Assembly: GCA_900128585.1 (NCBI GenBank)
Contig: LT642163.1
Location: 14,390 to 50,814, forward strand
DNA from: Stramenopiles sp. TOSAG23-3
Lineage: Eukaryota > Sar
Reading direction: 5' to 3'
Length of the DNA stretch: 36,425 nucleotides
In this document: positions 28,190-36,425 of the stretch, piece after piece
How positions within the stretch are numbered: the first letter of the stretch is position 1
Layout: each line of letters opens with the position of its first letter
Position numbers and translations under genes: made by a program
Notes under the pieces: model-generated
Databases searched by the model: none
Seen by the model: the letters and a program-made list of their open reading frames with translations, nothing else
What the model was told of the DNA's origin: nothing

Positions 28190-29536
28190 ATGGCGTCGCG
28201 CATCCCCATTATGCTCGATGCCCGGCGCGTGGCCAGGCAACGTAGGAGGCCCATGACTACTCAACACATGCAACATATTCCTAGGCGACCGAATGGCGCC
28301 TTGTTTTGGGATCAGCCGAAAAATAAAAGGGCAGGCAAGCGAAGGGCGAAAACCGCCGCATTGCACAAGCGTAGCAACAACGCTAAAATAAACGGTGGGC
28401 TAGAGGACAACGGCGGCAGCTCAATAGGAAACATACTAGAAGAAGAAAAGAAAAAACGTGTAAGCGAGACGCGGTCGAGACCGGCAACGTCTTCGTTTAT
28501 TCCTTGCCACGATCGTCCGCACACGTCCATAGAATTAAATGAAGCCGTAACCAGTGCTCTTCTATCAAAAATTAGTTACTCGTTAGTGGAGCCCCAATCT
28601 CGCGCGAGGAACAACGAGGAGATAGGGTTGCAGGAATGGAAGAAGAATTATCTCAGCCAGCAGCAGAATGCTCCTGCCGTGGGCATAAATGCTCAACGCT
28701 CTCCCGGCCGGGGTGTGACCTTCCGCTCGAACGTAATGCAATCGTTTGCTCGCCTTGTTGAGGTTTTGCAAATTACATCCTGCACCGAATACGAACCTTC
28801 AGAATTAAGAACGGCGGTGTCCATAGAAGCGATTTCCAACATGGTAAAGCTCCAAGGCGAATCCAGACCAATATTGGCTCAAGCAATGAAAGAAATAATC
28901 AAGGGTATGTATCACCTCGGCGAAGTAGACAGCAAAGATTTAGACTTGCTCGGGTGCGAGCTAAAATCAAACATGGCGTATTTTTCAATGTATCAACGTT
29001 GCAAACAGGCAAACGAAGAGTTACTCCGAAGAAACGCTGAACTGTGTTGCCAGATCGGCGCAACCGCGAATGCATCAGCGACCCGATCAGGCTCTGTTGA
29101 AGCCATTGTCCATCGATGGAGACAGAAAGTTCAATTCTTTGTATTTTCGCGCTGGGTGTACATAACCCAGGTAACAGCCGCTAAACGCGACTCGCTTGCG
29201 CAGCAATACATAAAAATGACAATGTACAAGAAATACAAAGCCACGTTTTACGCCTGGAAGCATTCTATCATGGAACGCAAAGCGGCCAAATTTACAGAGT
29301 TGAAGAAGTTTTTAGATGAAGCGGATGAAACAAACGACCGCCTTAGTGACAAAGTACTTGAAATGGAAAAAGAGATCTCAAGGCTGCAATTGATTGTGAA
29401 GAAATTCGATGAAGAAAGGGACAGAAAAATTGAAGGGGAAGTTCACACTACCATTGACAACATGGTCGCAATCTTAATTTTGGACGCGGAAGCTACACCA
29501 CCTACGAAGCGGACCTCTTTCCTGGCTTCATGTTGA
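28190..29536 (+). CDS. Coiled-coil protein with Sfi1-like centrin-binding motifs
   Basis: The protein has 448 residues from the ATG at 28190; the open frame reaches 28160 only with a TTG. The first ~170 residues are basic and low in structure. A helical middle (about 185-300) leads to Trp-centred helical motifs: VHRWRQKVQFFVFSRWVYI (about 307-325) and KYKATFYAWKHSIMERKAA (about 348-366). These fit the xxFxxWxxxxxxxK pattern of Sfi1 repeats, which bind centrin at centrosomes and basal bodies. A short coiled coil (EMEKEISRLQLIVKKFDEER) follows, then a poorly structured end. Only two or three motifs are present, far fewer than in Sfi1 itself, so this is Sfi1-like rather than Sfi1. It converges with the TLC gene with a 103-bp gap. 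Confidence 0.68.
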   Translation: MASRIPIMLDARRVARQRRRPMTTQHMQHIPRRPNGALFWDQPKNKRAGKRRAKTAALHKRSNNAKINGGLEDNGGSSIGNILEEEKKKRVSETRSRPATSSFIPCHDRPHTSIELNEAVTSALLSKISYSLVEPQSRARNNEEIGLQEWKKNYLSQQQNAPAVGINAQRSPGRGVTFRSNVMQSFARLVEVLQITSCTEYEPSELRTAVSIEAISNMVKLQGESRPILAQAMKEIIKGMYHLGEVDSKDLDLLGCELKSNMAYFSMYQRCKQANEELLRRNAELCCQIGATANASATRSGSVEAIVHRWRQKVQFFVFSRWVYITQVTAAKRDSLAQQYIKMTMYKKYKATFYAWKHSIMERKAAKFTELKKFLDEADETNDRLSDKVLEMEKEISRLQLIVKKFDEERDRKIEGEVHTTIDNMVAILILDAEATPPTKRTSFLASC

Positions 29537-29639
29537 GGGGAGACATGTGCTGATGACTTCTTGATTCAGATAACACCACGGGGGGATAAAAATAAATTTG
29601 AATATGGCGGTGTAAATTTTTTGTACAAAATCAATTTTT

Positions 29640-30491
29640 TTAATTCTCTTTTTTATTGTTTTCTTTCTTCTTCTTTATAACCCCGATGGCTTTAAGGAAC
29701 CCTTTTGTTATCGGGATTAACCAATACGAAGACAGCAAAAACAAAACCACTGTTGTAAAAAAAGCCGAGTGCCTCGCGATGTTCTTGTTTCTTGCCCACA
29801 TCTCAGGTGATCCGTTCAGATCTTGTCGCCAAGTGTACAGCCAAAGTCCCATTCCTACCACACGGATAAACACAAACGACAATAGGACCATGGCGGCCAT
29901 TATCATGAAGTAAATGTTATCCCGGTAGCCCAATATGCGGGCAATGTAAACGTAACATAAAAATACGTTTGTGAATTCCACGGTCCCGTCCCAGTACGCC
30001 CAGTGGCTCAAGTGCCCCGTTACCAGGGTCGGCAAATAGTTGCATAGCACCAGAACATGGTGCAGGTACATTTCTGGTCCCTTTTTAAAATATCGCACGT
30101 ATAGGTACAAGTCATAAAATGTGTTTGAGCAGTGTATCAGAAGGGCAATGTGCCCCCAATAGCTCGGCTTTTCCCACCGTGATTCTGCCGTTAGGCGCGT
30201 ATCGTAAGCTGCGACAGTGTACATAGGACCGATTAAGCAAACGGTCAAAAAGCACACTGCGTTCTGAACAAGCTCCAATCGCTGCGTAAAGGAGAACGCC
30301 GGATACTTTGTCGGAAAAGTACTTGTAAAGGTAATGTCAAAGACGTGGCCAAGGCCAACTTGTACAAAAAAACCGACCAATGAGAGGAACAACACAACTG
30401 CCCAGGAAAGTTCTCCGCCGTACACGGCAGGATCCTCGAATAAAAACTGTGACGACTCTTCGTAGAGGGACATGGCGCTGGGGTTTACCAT
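29640..30491 (-). CDS. TLC-domain multipass membrane protein (TLCD/TMEM56-like)
   Basis: The protein has 283 residues from the first ATG. About six to seven hydrophobic segments are visible, beginning near 29-50 (LSWAVVLFLSLVGFFVQVGL) and ending near 245-260. The TLC core shows the paired histidines in MYLHHVLVL (about 143-150) and, further on, DGTVEFTNVFLCYVYIARI, the equivalent of the conserved E-x-s/t-pF segment of the TRAM-LAG1-CLN8 superfamily. The C-terminus is highly basic (KKKKENNKKEN), suggesting ER residence. The length and absence of a homeobox or long Lag1 motif point to the TLCD group, whose members affect membrane lipid composition, rather than ceramide synthase. The exact lipid role is unknown. 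Confidence 0.8.
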   Translation of the reverse strand: MVNPSAMSLYEESSQFLFEDPAVYGGELSWAVVLFLSLVGFFVQVGLGHVFDITFTSTFPTKYPAFSFTQRLELVQNAVCFLTVCLIGPMYTVAAYDTRLTAESRWEKPSYWGHIALLIHCSNTFYDLYLYVRYFKKGPEMYLHHVLVLCNYLPTLVTGHLSHWAYWDGTVEFTNVFLCYVYIARILGYRDNIYFMIMAAMVLLSFVFIRVVGMGLWLYTWRQDLNGSPEMWARNKNIARHSAFFTTVVLFLLSSYWLIPITKGFLKAIGVIKKKKENNKKEN

Positions 30492-31343
30492 TTTAACGTC
30501 GATACTATTGTTTCAGAGTAAGTGCCTCCCTTCGTATATCTTGTGGCGGGTATAAATAATTATCTGCTAGAAAATGTGTTTTAAAATAAGATTTTCAGAT
30601 TAAACAAATAACTCTTTCATGCATTTCCACTTTACACGAACTCGTTTACAATAAGAATAATAATAATAAAAATTTATTTTAATAAAATGGAAAATAACAC
30701 AACAACCTGCGTCTGTGACGACTGATGCCGGTGGTGTGTTGCTGTCTGTCGTCCGCGGGTGGGGCGCCCGTCCATATTGGAGTTAGAAAAAGGGTTTAAT
30801 CCCCCGATATCTTCTCTTCATATTTTGACTTCTTCTTCTCTCTTCCTTCTTCCTTTTCCCTTCTTCTTCTCTTTCTTCTCTTTCTTCTTTTTCTTCTCTT
30901 TCTTTTTATTAGCTTAAATCGTGTTGTTTGTTTGTCGTTCTTCATCATCATTATTTTTTTATTATTAGTAGACGACTATAATTATATTTATTAGTCCTAT
31001 TATATTATGTTATCGTATCTATTACATTATCATTATTATTATTCGTTCCATCAGATTTTTTATTATATATTATGAAATAATAATATATTTTCTTCTTCTT
31101 CTCTCCTCTTGCTTCTCTTCTTCATTTTTTCGCATGTTGCATGAGAAAACAAGTCTATGTTTATCTTGCGTTTCTTAACTCACTGCCACCAGGACAAAAA
31201 TAGTTCTAAGAGGAAGAATAAGGACACGGAGATTCATGGATGAAGTAATTTGAAGAAGGTTCCACTGAAAGGTATGCAGGCGATTGGCAATCAAACCACC
31301 ATTGTTTGACAAATAAGTTAACAACCGTAACCAGACCGACCCC
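30492..31343. promoter_or_regulatory. Divergent spacer with long polypyrimidine tract
   Basis: This 852-bp spacer lies between the divergent TLC and RCC1-like genes. A CT-rich tract of ttctt/tctttc units covers about 30826-30908, with more ttcttcttctt near 31090-31125. A short GC-rich patch lies at 30755-30772. I see no gene or RNA. Confidence 0.45.
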
Positions 31344-34300
31344 ATGCCGTGGCCTTTTAAAAAGAAGAAAAAGGTGCCCGGGCTTCCGTCTAGCGATAAT
31401 GGGACGACTGTGCAAAAAATTGCCCAGCTTCGGGTGCTTATTGAGTCTGGTAAATTGGCAAGGCCGAAACGCAAGATTTACCAAAAACTGCTGAGGAAAT
31501 TCATGATTATGCGAGAAAAAGAGTTGGCTGCCCGAGGAATGGCAGAGGAGGACGACGAGAAGGTTGCAGACGTTAAGCCCTCACCAGAGGTAGAAGCAAA
31601 GGCGGCAAAAGACCGTCGTAAATTGGAGCAGCAAGACAAAATTGCGCGGGCAGCTTTAAAAACAAAGATTAGGGCCATGCGCGCAAAGCCTGTAAAAAAG
31701 TTCGCGTGCGGGAAGGAGTGCGCACTCATGCTTCTCGAATCTGGCGAGCTTTACCAGTGGAGGAACGATAACCCACTGCCAGTCCTAATGAATGACCTAT
31801 TTTCAGAAGAATCGAGGACTGAACATAGACTTGTCGACAAACTCAACGCAGGGCGATTCTACTGGACAGAAGAGGAGCTGATGAAGCTGGACATGTCGTC
31901 GCTCGAAACCCTTAGAGAGGAATTAAAACTTACATTGTACAGTAGAACCGATTTGTTGTCCAGAATTGGAGGTTTGTTTGATCTTGGGACTGGTAACTTT
32001 CCCGTCAAGCTTCGGAATCTAAAGTTTGAAGACGTCGCAGCCTCTTCGACCCAGGACATTAATGTTGTTGCCAAAGAACTTGGGCTGATTGGAAAAACTT
32101 CAGCAAAGTTTTTAGTTCGAGCCATTATTAAAAAGCGCAGCAGAATTGACCCTGTAATTGTCGATGTAGCTGCCGGTGATTTTCACTTCGTTGCCGCAAC
32201 CAATTCTGCCACCCATCCCGTGTGGAGTTGGGGGAGGAACACTAACGGCCAGCTGGGGCACGGGGACACGGTCGACAGGGAGTTCCCGTGCCCAGTCCGC
32301 ACGATTCAACACATGGTTGAGCAAGTGTGCTGCGGGAATAACTTCACGATGATATTGACTAATTCGGGGATGGTCATGACATGGGGGAAGGGAGACTCTG
32401 GTCAGCTAGGGCATACGGTTCCGAAATCAAAGGACAACCCTGAAAGCGCAAATCCAGAAGCCGAGGGCACCGGGAACACGAACCCTACAGCTGCGCACCT
32501 TCAGCTCGTTTTTGAAGACGACACTATTCCGTCGCGAATGGACCTTGCAAGCAACTTAGGAGAGAAGATGAAAATAGAGGCAGATGAGATGTCCGATTCG
32601 CACCCCACGTTACATATTGCAGCCGGGGGCACCATGGGGAGTGCATGGAGCACACGTTGGCCAGTTACTGAAGACCTGAATCACTTTGACAAACAGTCCT
32701 TAGAAGACTTGAAATCAGAGCTTGAAGAGAAAATGCGCCGTCTCAAAACAGCAGAGTCCATCCATACGGAACTGCGTCGACGTTATGGGGACCGCAGGGC
32801 ATGTGCTACGTATGCCGAGTTGGTAACTTGCGACTACAAAGACGATATTGGGGATGGGAAGCCCCGTTGTAGAAAGATTGGGGACCGGCATGAAATTTCT
32901 CCAAAATGTGGGAAATGTTTTGGACGAGGCTACCACCGAGACGAAAAGCTGCAAATCATAGACACCCTTATTGGCCGATCCATCGCTCAAGAAAAGCTTC
33001 GAAAAAACGAGTTCCGTGATTCTAAGCATGCAATAATAAGCGTAGAGCAAGAGCTTAAATTGCTAAATAAAGAGTTACAGGAGACAAAAACAGAAAAGCT
33101 CGCATTAGAAAAATTACAAAGTGATCTGCGAAAGCAGCTTATGAACGTGAAGAAAAACGATAACATTCCAAAGGCGAAGAAAGCGGAAACGCTGAAACGG
33201 GTTGAAGAAGAAATTGTTGGATTAGATGTGCAAATAGTCCGTGTCAGTCACCACGAAACCCACTGCGCTACATCGTTGGACAACGTCCGTGGGCGTTTGA
33301 TCGGGATGAAGCGGTCGTTGGTCCGAGCCCAAAAGGAATACCACAGTGCTGCTAGTAAACTGCTCCTTTACGAAAGGTTAAAAATTCGCCGTCAAAAGCG
33401 ACTGTCGTGGAACATGGTCGTGTTAAGAGATTCACACGCACGAAAGCTAATAGAAAAGGCGCATACGCTGTGGACGAGAATTGATAAGGCCAGCTTCGGA
33501 AACCTTTTTCGGGACGCAAATGAGATGAACCGTTTAATGGTAGAGTATGGTCGGAAGAGCCGCGACAATTTAGAAAACGCTTGGATTATCAAGCTCAGCA
33601 ACCACAAACTACAAAACCTTATGCGGGAGGCGACGCGTATTCTTTCAAAAGAAAAGATGCCGAGTCGACGGTTTGAGGGCCACGCCATCATGGGGGATGT
33701 GATTCGTGGGTGGATGGAATATGATACAAAAGGGCGACCAGTTTTGTACGCCCCCTACTCTACAGAAGATTCCCAAAATGATCGCATGGGCGACATCCAA
33801 GACAAGGATATGTATTGCCATTACTTTCAACATGGTGAATGTGAGCTACCATGTAGGTACGGTCGTGTTCATGAAATGATGCCATTGCACGTCTGCCAAG
33901 CGTCCCTACAAAAGCAGGGGTTCAAAGCGACCGATGTAGACTGCGTAGAACCCGGAGAATCGGTGAAATTGTTAGATAGCACGTCTTTGGTGGTGTCCTT
34001 CTTCCCATACGATGAGCTAGAAAGCAATATGGTACAGAAGCTGCGCTTGTACGTTGATGGCGACGGCCCGGGGCAGGGGGTACAGCAAATATTTGGCGTC
34101 ATGTACAGTCAGAAAAACGAAATACCAGGCCGAGTTTTACCATCCGCAGTTTCTTTTCCAATAAACATTACCAGTGGACAAAAAGCAGGGTGGGTTGACT
34201 TGACATTTCCCAACCCGGTTGCTCTTCCAGTCTCCGAGCAGAAGCAACATTTGGAAGATGACCCGAACGATATCAAACCAGGTCTATGGATTGGATTTTA

Positions 34301-34634
34301 CTCTCCTCATGGGACAGGGGTAATTCGAGTATACGGGAAACGCCTTCTTAAACAAGCAAAACGCGGGCACGTCGCAAATTTTGAGGCCTTGAAGTCGCTG
34401 GTTATAACCGCTCCGCCTATAGAGTTTCCATCTCACGAGCCACTATTGTTTCGGCCGTCCATTTATTGCGAAACAGCTGGTTTATGGGCTCGACTGTTGG
34501 CTATGCTGCTTGATATTGCGCAGTTGAAAATTCGCATTAATGGATTAAGTCTAGCAATGACTCATGAAAAAAGCGAAAAACGTGCAATGGAGATAGCGAA
34601 TAATAAACAAAGCATCAGCAGGAACGATGTGTAG
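31344..34634 (+). CDS. Large multidomain protein: RCC1 repeats, CCCH-like finger, beta-sandwich
   Basis: This is one uninterrupted frame of 1096 residues from the first ATG. A basic start (PWPFKKKKKVPG) and charged helices precede RCC1-type repeats at about 272-359 (VWSWGRNTNGQLGHGD, CCGNNFTMILTNSG, TWGKGDSGQLGH), too few for a full seven-blade propeller. A Cys-rich patch, CRKIGDRHEISPKCGKCFGR (about 513-532), may bind zinc. A long coiled coil spans about 550-690. CHYFQHGECELPCRYGRVH (about 824-842) resembles a CCCH finger but with spacing C-x7-C-x3-C-x5-H. A beta-rich module at about 872-1002 (LRLYVDGDGPGQG, GWVDLTFPNPV, PGLWIGFYSPHGTGVIRVY) resembles a sandwich module I associate with bacterial secreted proteins. 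No signal peptide is present, so it is probably intracellular. Its function is unknown. Confidence 0.8.
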   Translation: MPWPFKKKKKVPGLPSSDNGTTVQKIAQLRVLIESGKLARPKRKIYQKLLRKFMIMREKELAARGMAEEDDEKVADVKPSPEVEAKAAKDRRKLEQQDKIARAALKTKIRAMRAKPVKKFACGKECALMLLESGELYQWRNDNPLPVLMNDLFSEESRTEHRLVDKLNAGRFYWTEEELMKLDMSSLETLREELKLTLYSRTDLLSRIGGLFDLGTGNFPVKLRNLKFEDVAASSTQDINVVAKELGLIGKTSAKFLVRAIIKKRSRIDPVIVDVAAGDFHFVAATNSATHPVWSWGRNTNGQLGHGDTVDREFPCPVRTIQHMVEQVCCGNNFTMILTNSGMVMTWGKGDSGQLGHTVPKSKDNPESANPEAEGTGNTNPTAAHLQLVFEDDTIPSRMDLASNLGEKMKIEADEMSDSHPTLHIAAGGTMGSAWSTRWPVTEDLNHFDKQSLEDLKSELEEKMRRLKTAESIHTELRRRYGDRRACATYAELVTCDYKDDIGDGKPRCRKIGDRHEISPKCGKCFGRGYHRDEKLQIIDTLIGRSIAQEKLRKNEFRDSKHAIISVEQELKLLNKELQETKTEKLALEKLQSDLRKQLMNVKKNDNIPKAKKAETLKRVEEEIVGLDVQIVRVSHHETHCATSLDNVRGRLIGMKRSLVRAQKEYHSAASKLLLYERLKIRRQKRLSWNMVVLRDSHARKLIEKAHTLWTRIDKASFGNLFRDANEMNRLMVEYGRKSRDNLENAWIIKLSNHKLQNLMREATRILSKEKMPSRRFEGHAIMGDVIRGWMEYDTKGRPVLYAPYSTEDSQNDRMGDIQDKDMYCHYFQHGECELPCRYGRVHEMMPLHVCQASLQKQGFKATDVDCVEPGESVKLLDSTSLVVSFFPYDELESNMVQKLRLYVDGDGPGQGVQQIFGVMYSQKNEIPGRVLPSAVSFPINITSGQKAGWVDLTFPNPVALPVSEQKQHLEDDPNDIKPGLWIGFYSPHGTGVIRVYGKRLLKQAKRGHVANFEALKSLVITAPPIEFPSHEPLLFRPSIYCETAGLWARLLAMLLDIAQLKIRINGLSLAMTHEKSEKRAMEIANNKQSISRNDV

Positions 34635-34739
34635 GTTTTGTTTTTATCTGAAATAACGCAGCCAATATTATTTTCTTTTAAATTTTTAAATTTTAGGTTT
34701 TTTAATCATCACACCAGAGACTTCGATTTTTTGAATATT

Positions 34740-35778
34740 TTATATTTTGTTAGCAATCCGCTGAAAAATGCCCACAGCAGGTTTCTGCAGACCATGTTTT
34801 GAACTGTTTTTCTCAAAATTTGATGGCTTATCCCAACTACTTTCACCGGTAACATTGTTATAATAATACGGATGACCACTGCCGGGATCGATTACTTCAG
34901 ACCACTCGGGGGTACCTCCAATGGCTTCTGTTTCAGAATCAACAAAACCTTCTTGTTTGTCCCAAGTAGTTTCCCCAGTGCTACTATTCTGATAGTAAAC
35001 ATGCCCGGAAGCCTCATCCAAATGTGAGGTCCAATTTCCTTGTAATGCAGAGTTGTTTTCCTGGTCATCTTGGCGATGGCTATAAACGCACGACGCTTGC
35101 CACTCATCCTGGTCACTTTCACTTTCATCGGGGCGATGACTATAATTATATTCACTATGCCAATCCGTTCCCTCGTTCTCACTGTCAACGGAGTGAAAAC
35201 TTTGAGCCTTTTCCCGTGCTTCCATTTTCAGCTTCTTAAACTCTTCTCCTTCCTCGCCTGGTATCAAAACCAGAATGGCTTCTACTGCTTCTTTATCTTT
35301 AGCATTTGATAGAGCATCGCGCAACCGTTCTAGTCGTTCAAGTAGTCGTTCTTCCCGCAACTTTGTAGCTTCTTCAGCCAATTTCTTAACAACCAGTTTT
35401 GCCTTCTCTTCTGCTTTCTTTCTCGTTTTCTCTTCCGCCTCTATTAGGGCTTTTTCTTCGGCATCTTTTCTTGCCTCAGTCTCCCTTGCCAACCTTTCTT
35501 TCTCTTCATTGATGCGTTTTTGTTCTGCGATCTGAGCCAAACGCTTCTTCTCCCGTGCTTCAGCCTCCCTTGCCAACCTTTCTTTTTCTTCATTGATGCG
35601 TTTTTGTTCTGCGATCTGAGCCAAACGCTTCTTCTCCCGTGCTTCAGCCTCTATTGCCAACCTTTCTTTCTCTTCATCGATGCGTTTTTGTTCTGCGATC
35701 TGGGCCAAACGCTTCTTCTCCCGTGCTTCAGCCTCCCTTGCCAACCTTTCTTTCTCTTCATCACCCCCGACGATTTGC
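34740..35778 (-). CDS. Two-WW-domain protein with 28-residue coiled-coil repeats (5' end unresolved)
   Basis: The frame is open from an upstream stop at 35799-35801 to the stop at 34740 but has no ATG near its 5' end, so an upstream exon is likely. A possible acceptor (…aatag on the minus strand) puts the exon start at 35778. The N-terminal part repeats a 28-residue charged unit, EAEAREKKRLAQIAEQKRIN plus EEKERLAR, three full times, then grades into more Lys/Glu helix. The C-terminal part has two WW domains: WTSHLDEASGHVYYQNSSTG (plus-strand 34947-35033) and WSEVIDPGSGHPYYYNNVTG (about 34820-34897), each ending in TTWDK or SSWDKP. WW domains bind proline-rich partners. The partner and pathway are unknown. 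It lies tail-to-tail with the RCC1-like gene (105 bp). Confidence 0.72.
35486..35762 (-). repeat. 84-bp in-frame tandem repeat
   Basis: Nearly identical 84-bp units start at 35486, 35570 and 35654, with a fourth, cut short, at 35738-35762. Each encodes 28 residues, exactly four heptads, so copy number can change without breaking the frame or the coiled coil. The high DNA identity shows recent expansion or homogenisation. Confidence 0.92.
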
Positions 35779-36425
35779 CTATTGTTTTCGTTCGTGGGTT
35801 ACCCCTAACCCCCAATCCCCCAACACCATGGGTGAACACTGAAATCCAATGATAATTCTTACCATCACGTTAGGGGCAGGATGCCTATACAAACGCAAAA
35901 CGCCAAAACCCCTGCTGTTTCAACTGCCTTCCTTTCTCTACAACACTTTCCAATGGATTGCTCTGAGCGAAGAGCAAGGTTTTTTTTAAATATCCTCTTC
36001 TTCCTTCACAATTGAATATTATTAACAACGGTACATTCATTATTCTTTCACACATTCATTCACTCATAAAATGTTTCCCCCACTTCTTCCTCCGCTTCAA
36101 CAGAGCTTCTTCTCCTCTATTATTATCCACTCCCTATTTATTTTTATTATTATTACTACATTTGAACGTATAATAGTTGTATTTATAATACAACTTTTGA
36201 TATGGTTAGCTATGATGTTAAAAATAAAAATATCTCCTCCCATTTTTCTTCTTTCAATTTACTTTTATTACAACAGCCACAAAAAAAAAAAAATTCCATA
36301 CTATAGTCACACCATCGTATATATAACCCTAACCATAACCATCTCACTAACCCTATCCTTTTGCAGAAAATGCAGTCCTTTCTTATTTACAGGACATAGC
36401 ACTCGTAACCCTATTGCTAACCAAA
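35779..36425. other. Terminal spacer with CCCTAA-like words
   Basis: About 650 bp with no recognised gene. It begins with a G-rich (minus strand) island at 35796-35828, is AT-rich with homopolymers in the middle, and ends with scattered ccctaacc, ctaaccctatcc and taaccctattgctaacc words (36326-36422). A cttttgcag at 36357-36365 looks like a splice acceptor, so an exon could begin there. Confidence 0.4.
35796..35828 (-). other. G-rich telomere-like island
   Basis: On the minus strand this reads ggtgttgggggattggggg then ttaggggtaaccc, with three G-runs of four or five separated by ATT and TTA. It resembles a degenerate telomere repeat and could form a G-quadruplex with a further GGGGG at 35764-35768. 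It lies just upstream of the truncated repeat array. Confidence 0.5.

Noticed and set aside
36320-36425. A true chromosome end at the right edge
   Set aside because: The words are degenerate and C-rich on the plus strand, the wrong strand for a right-hand telomere. They are kept only as a finding.
1-36425. CRISPR arrays, prophage, transposons, tRNA and rRNA genes
   Set aside because: No regularly spaced repeats, transposase or capsid-like frames, terminal inverted repeats or tRNA-like T-arm/anticodon patterns were recognised by eye. A tRNAscan or repeat-library search could still find weak cases.

Overview
All calls below come from reading the sequence; no database search was run. The window is nuclear DNA of a microbial eukaryote. 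Its genes are monocistronic, almost all are single uninterrupted reading frames, and AT-rich spacers full of TTA/TTC/TTTC microsatellites separate them. TAA, TAG and TGA all end genes, so the standard code applies. The eukaryotic hallmarks are RACK1, ribosomal protein uS10 (S20), a Rab GTPase, an HMG/histone-fold protein, an ER thioredoxin and a polycystin-type channel. The channel and a run of coiled-coil proteins, one with Sfi1-like centrin-binding motifs, suggest a flagellated protist. A heterokont or similar lineage is possible, but I cannot fix the taxon. I found no prophage, transposase, CRISPR array, tRNA or rRNA.

Layout. Positions 1-2.85 kb hold a polycystin/TRP channel gene flanked by a diverged ~82-bp direct repeat. 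Positions 2.8-8.1 kb hold two divergently transcribed secreted coiled-coil proteins with the same unusual architecture, apparently paralogues. Positions 9-16.7 kb hold housekeeping genes: cytosolic-type transketolase, RACK1, uS10 and an EttA-type ABC-F protein with a mitochondrial-looking presequence. Positions 17-21 kb hold a membrane-anchored ER thioredoxin, an HMG-box plus CHRAC/Dpb3-like histone-fold fusion with a PIP-box-like C-terminus, and a Rab with a long acidic N-terminal extension. Positions 21.8-29.5 kb hold five unrecognised basic or coiled-coil proteins. One of these genes probably carries the only visible coding intron; another has Sfi1-like motifs. Positions 29.6-35.8 kb hold a TLC-domain membrane protein, a 1096-residue RCC1 / CCCH-like / beta-sandwich multidomain protein, and a two-WW-domain protein with an 84-bp in-frame repeat whose 5' end is unresolved. 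The last ~630 bp is AT-rich spacer with scattered CCCTAA-like words.

Neighbouring genes share no single pathway, as expected in eukaryotes. Three groupings stand out: translation genes (RACK1, uS10, EttA) at 11-17 kb, the secreted coiled-coil pair, and the possible cytoskeletal block at 22-30 kb. An exact palindrome, TACCGGTA, occurs four times, always in spacers upstream of genes. Where a longer frame began with GTG or TTG, I moved the start to the first credible ATG.
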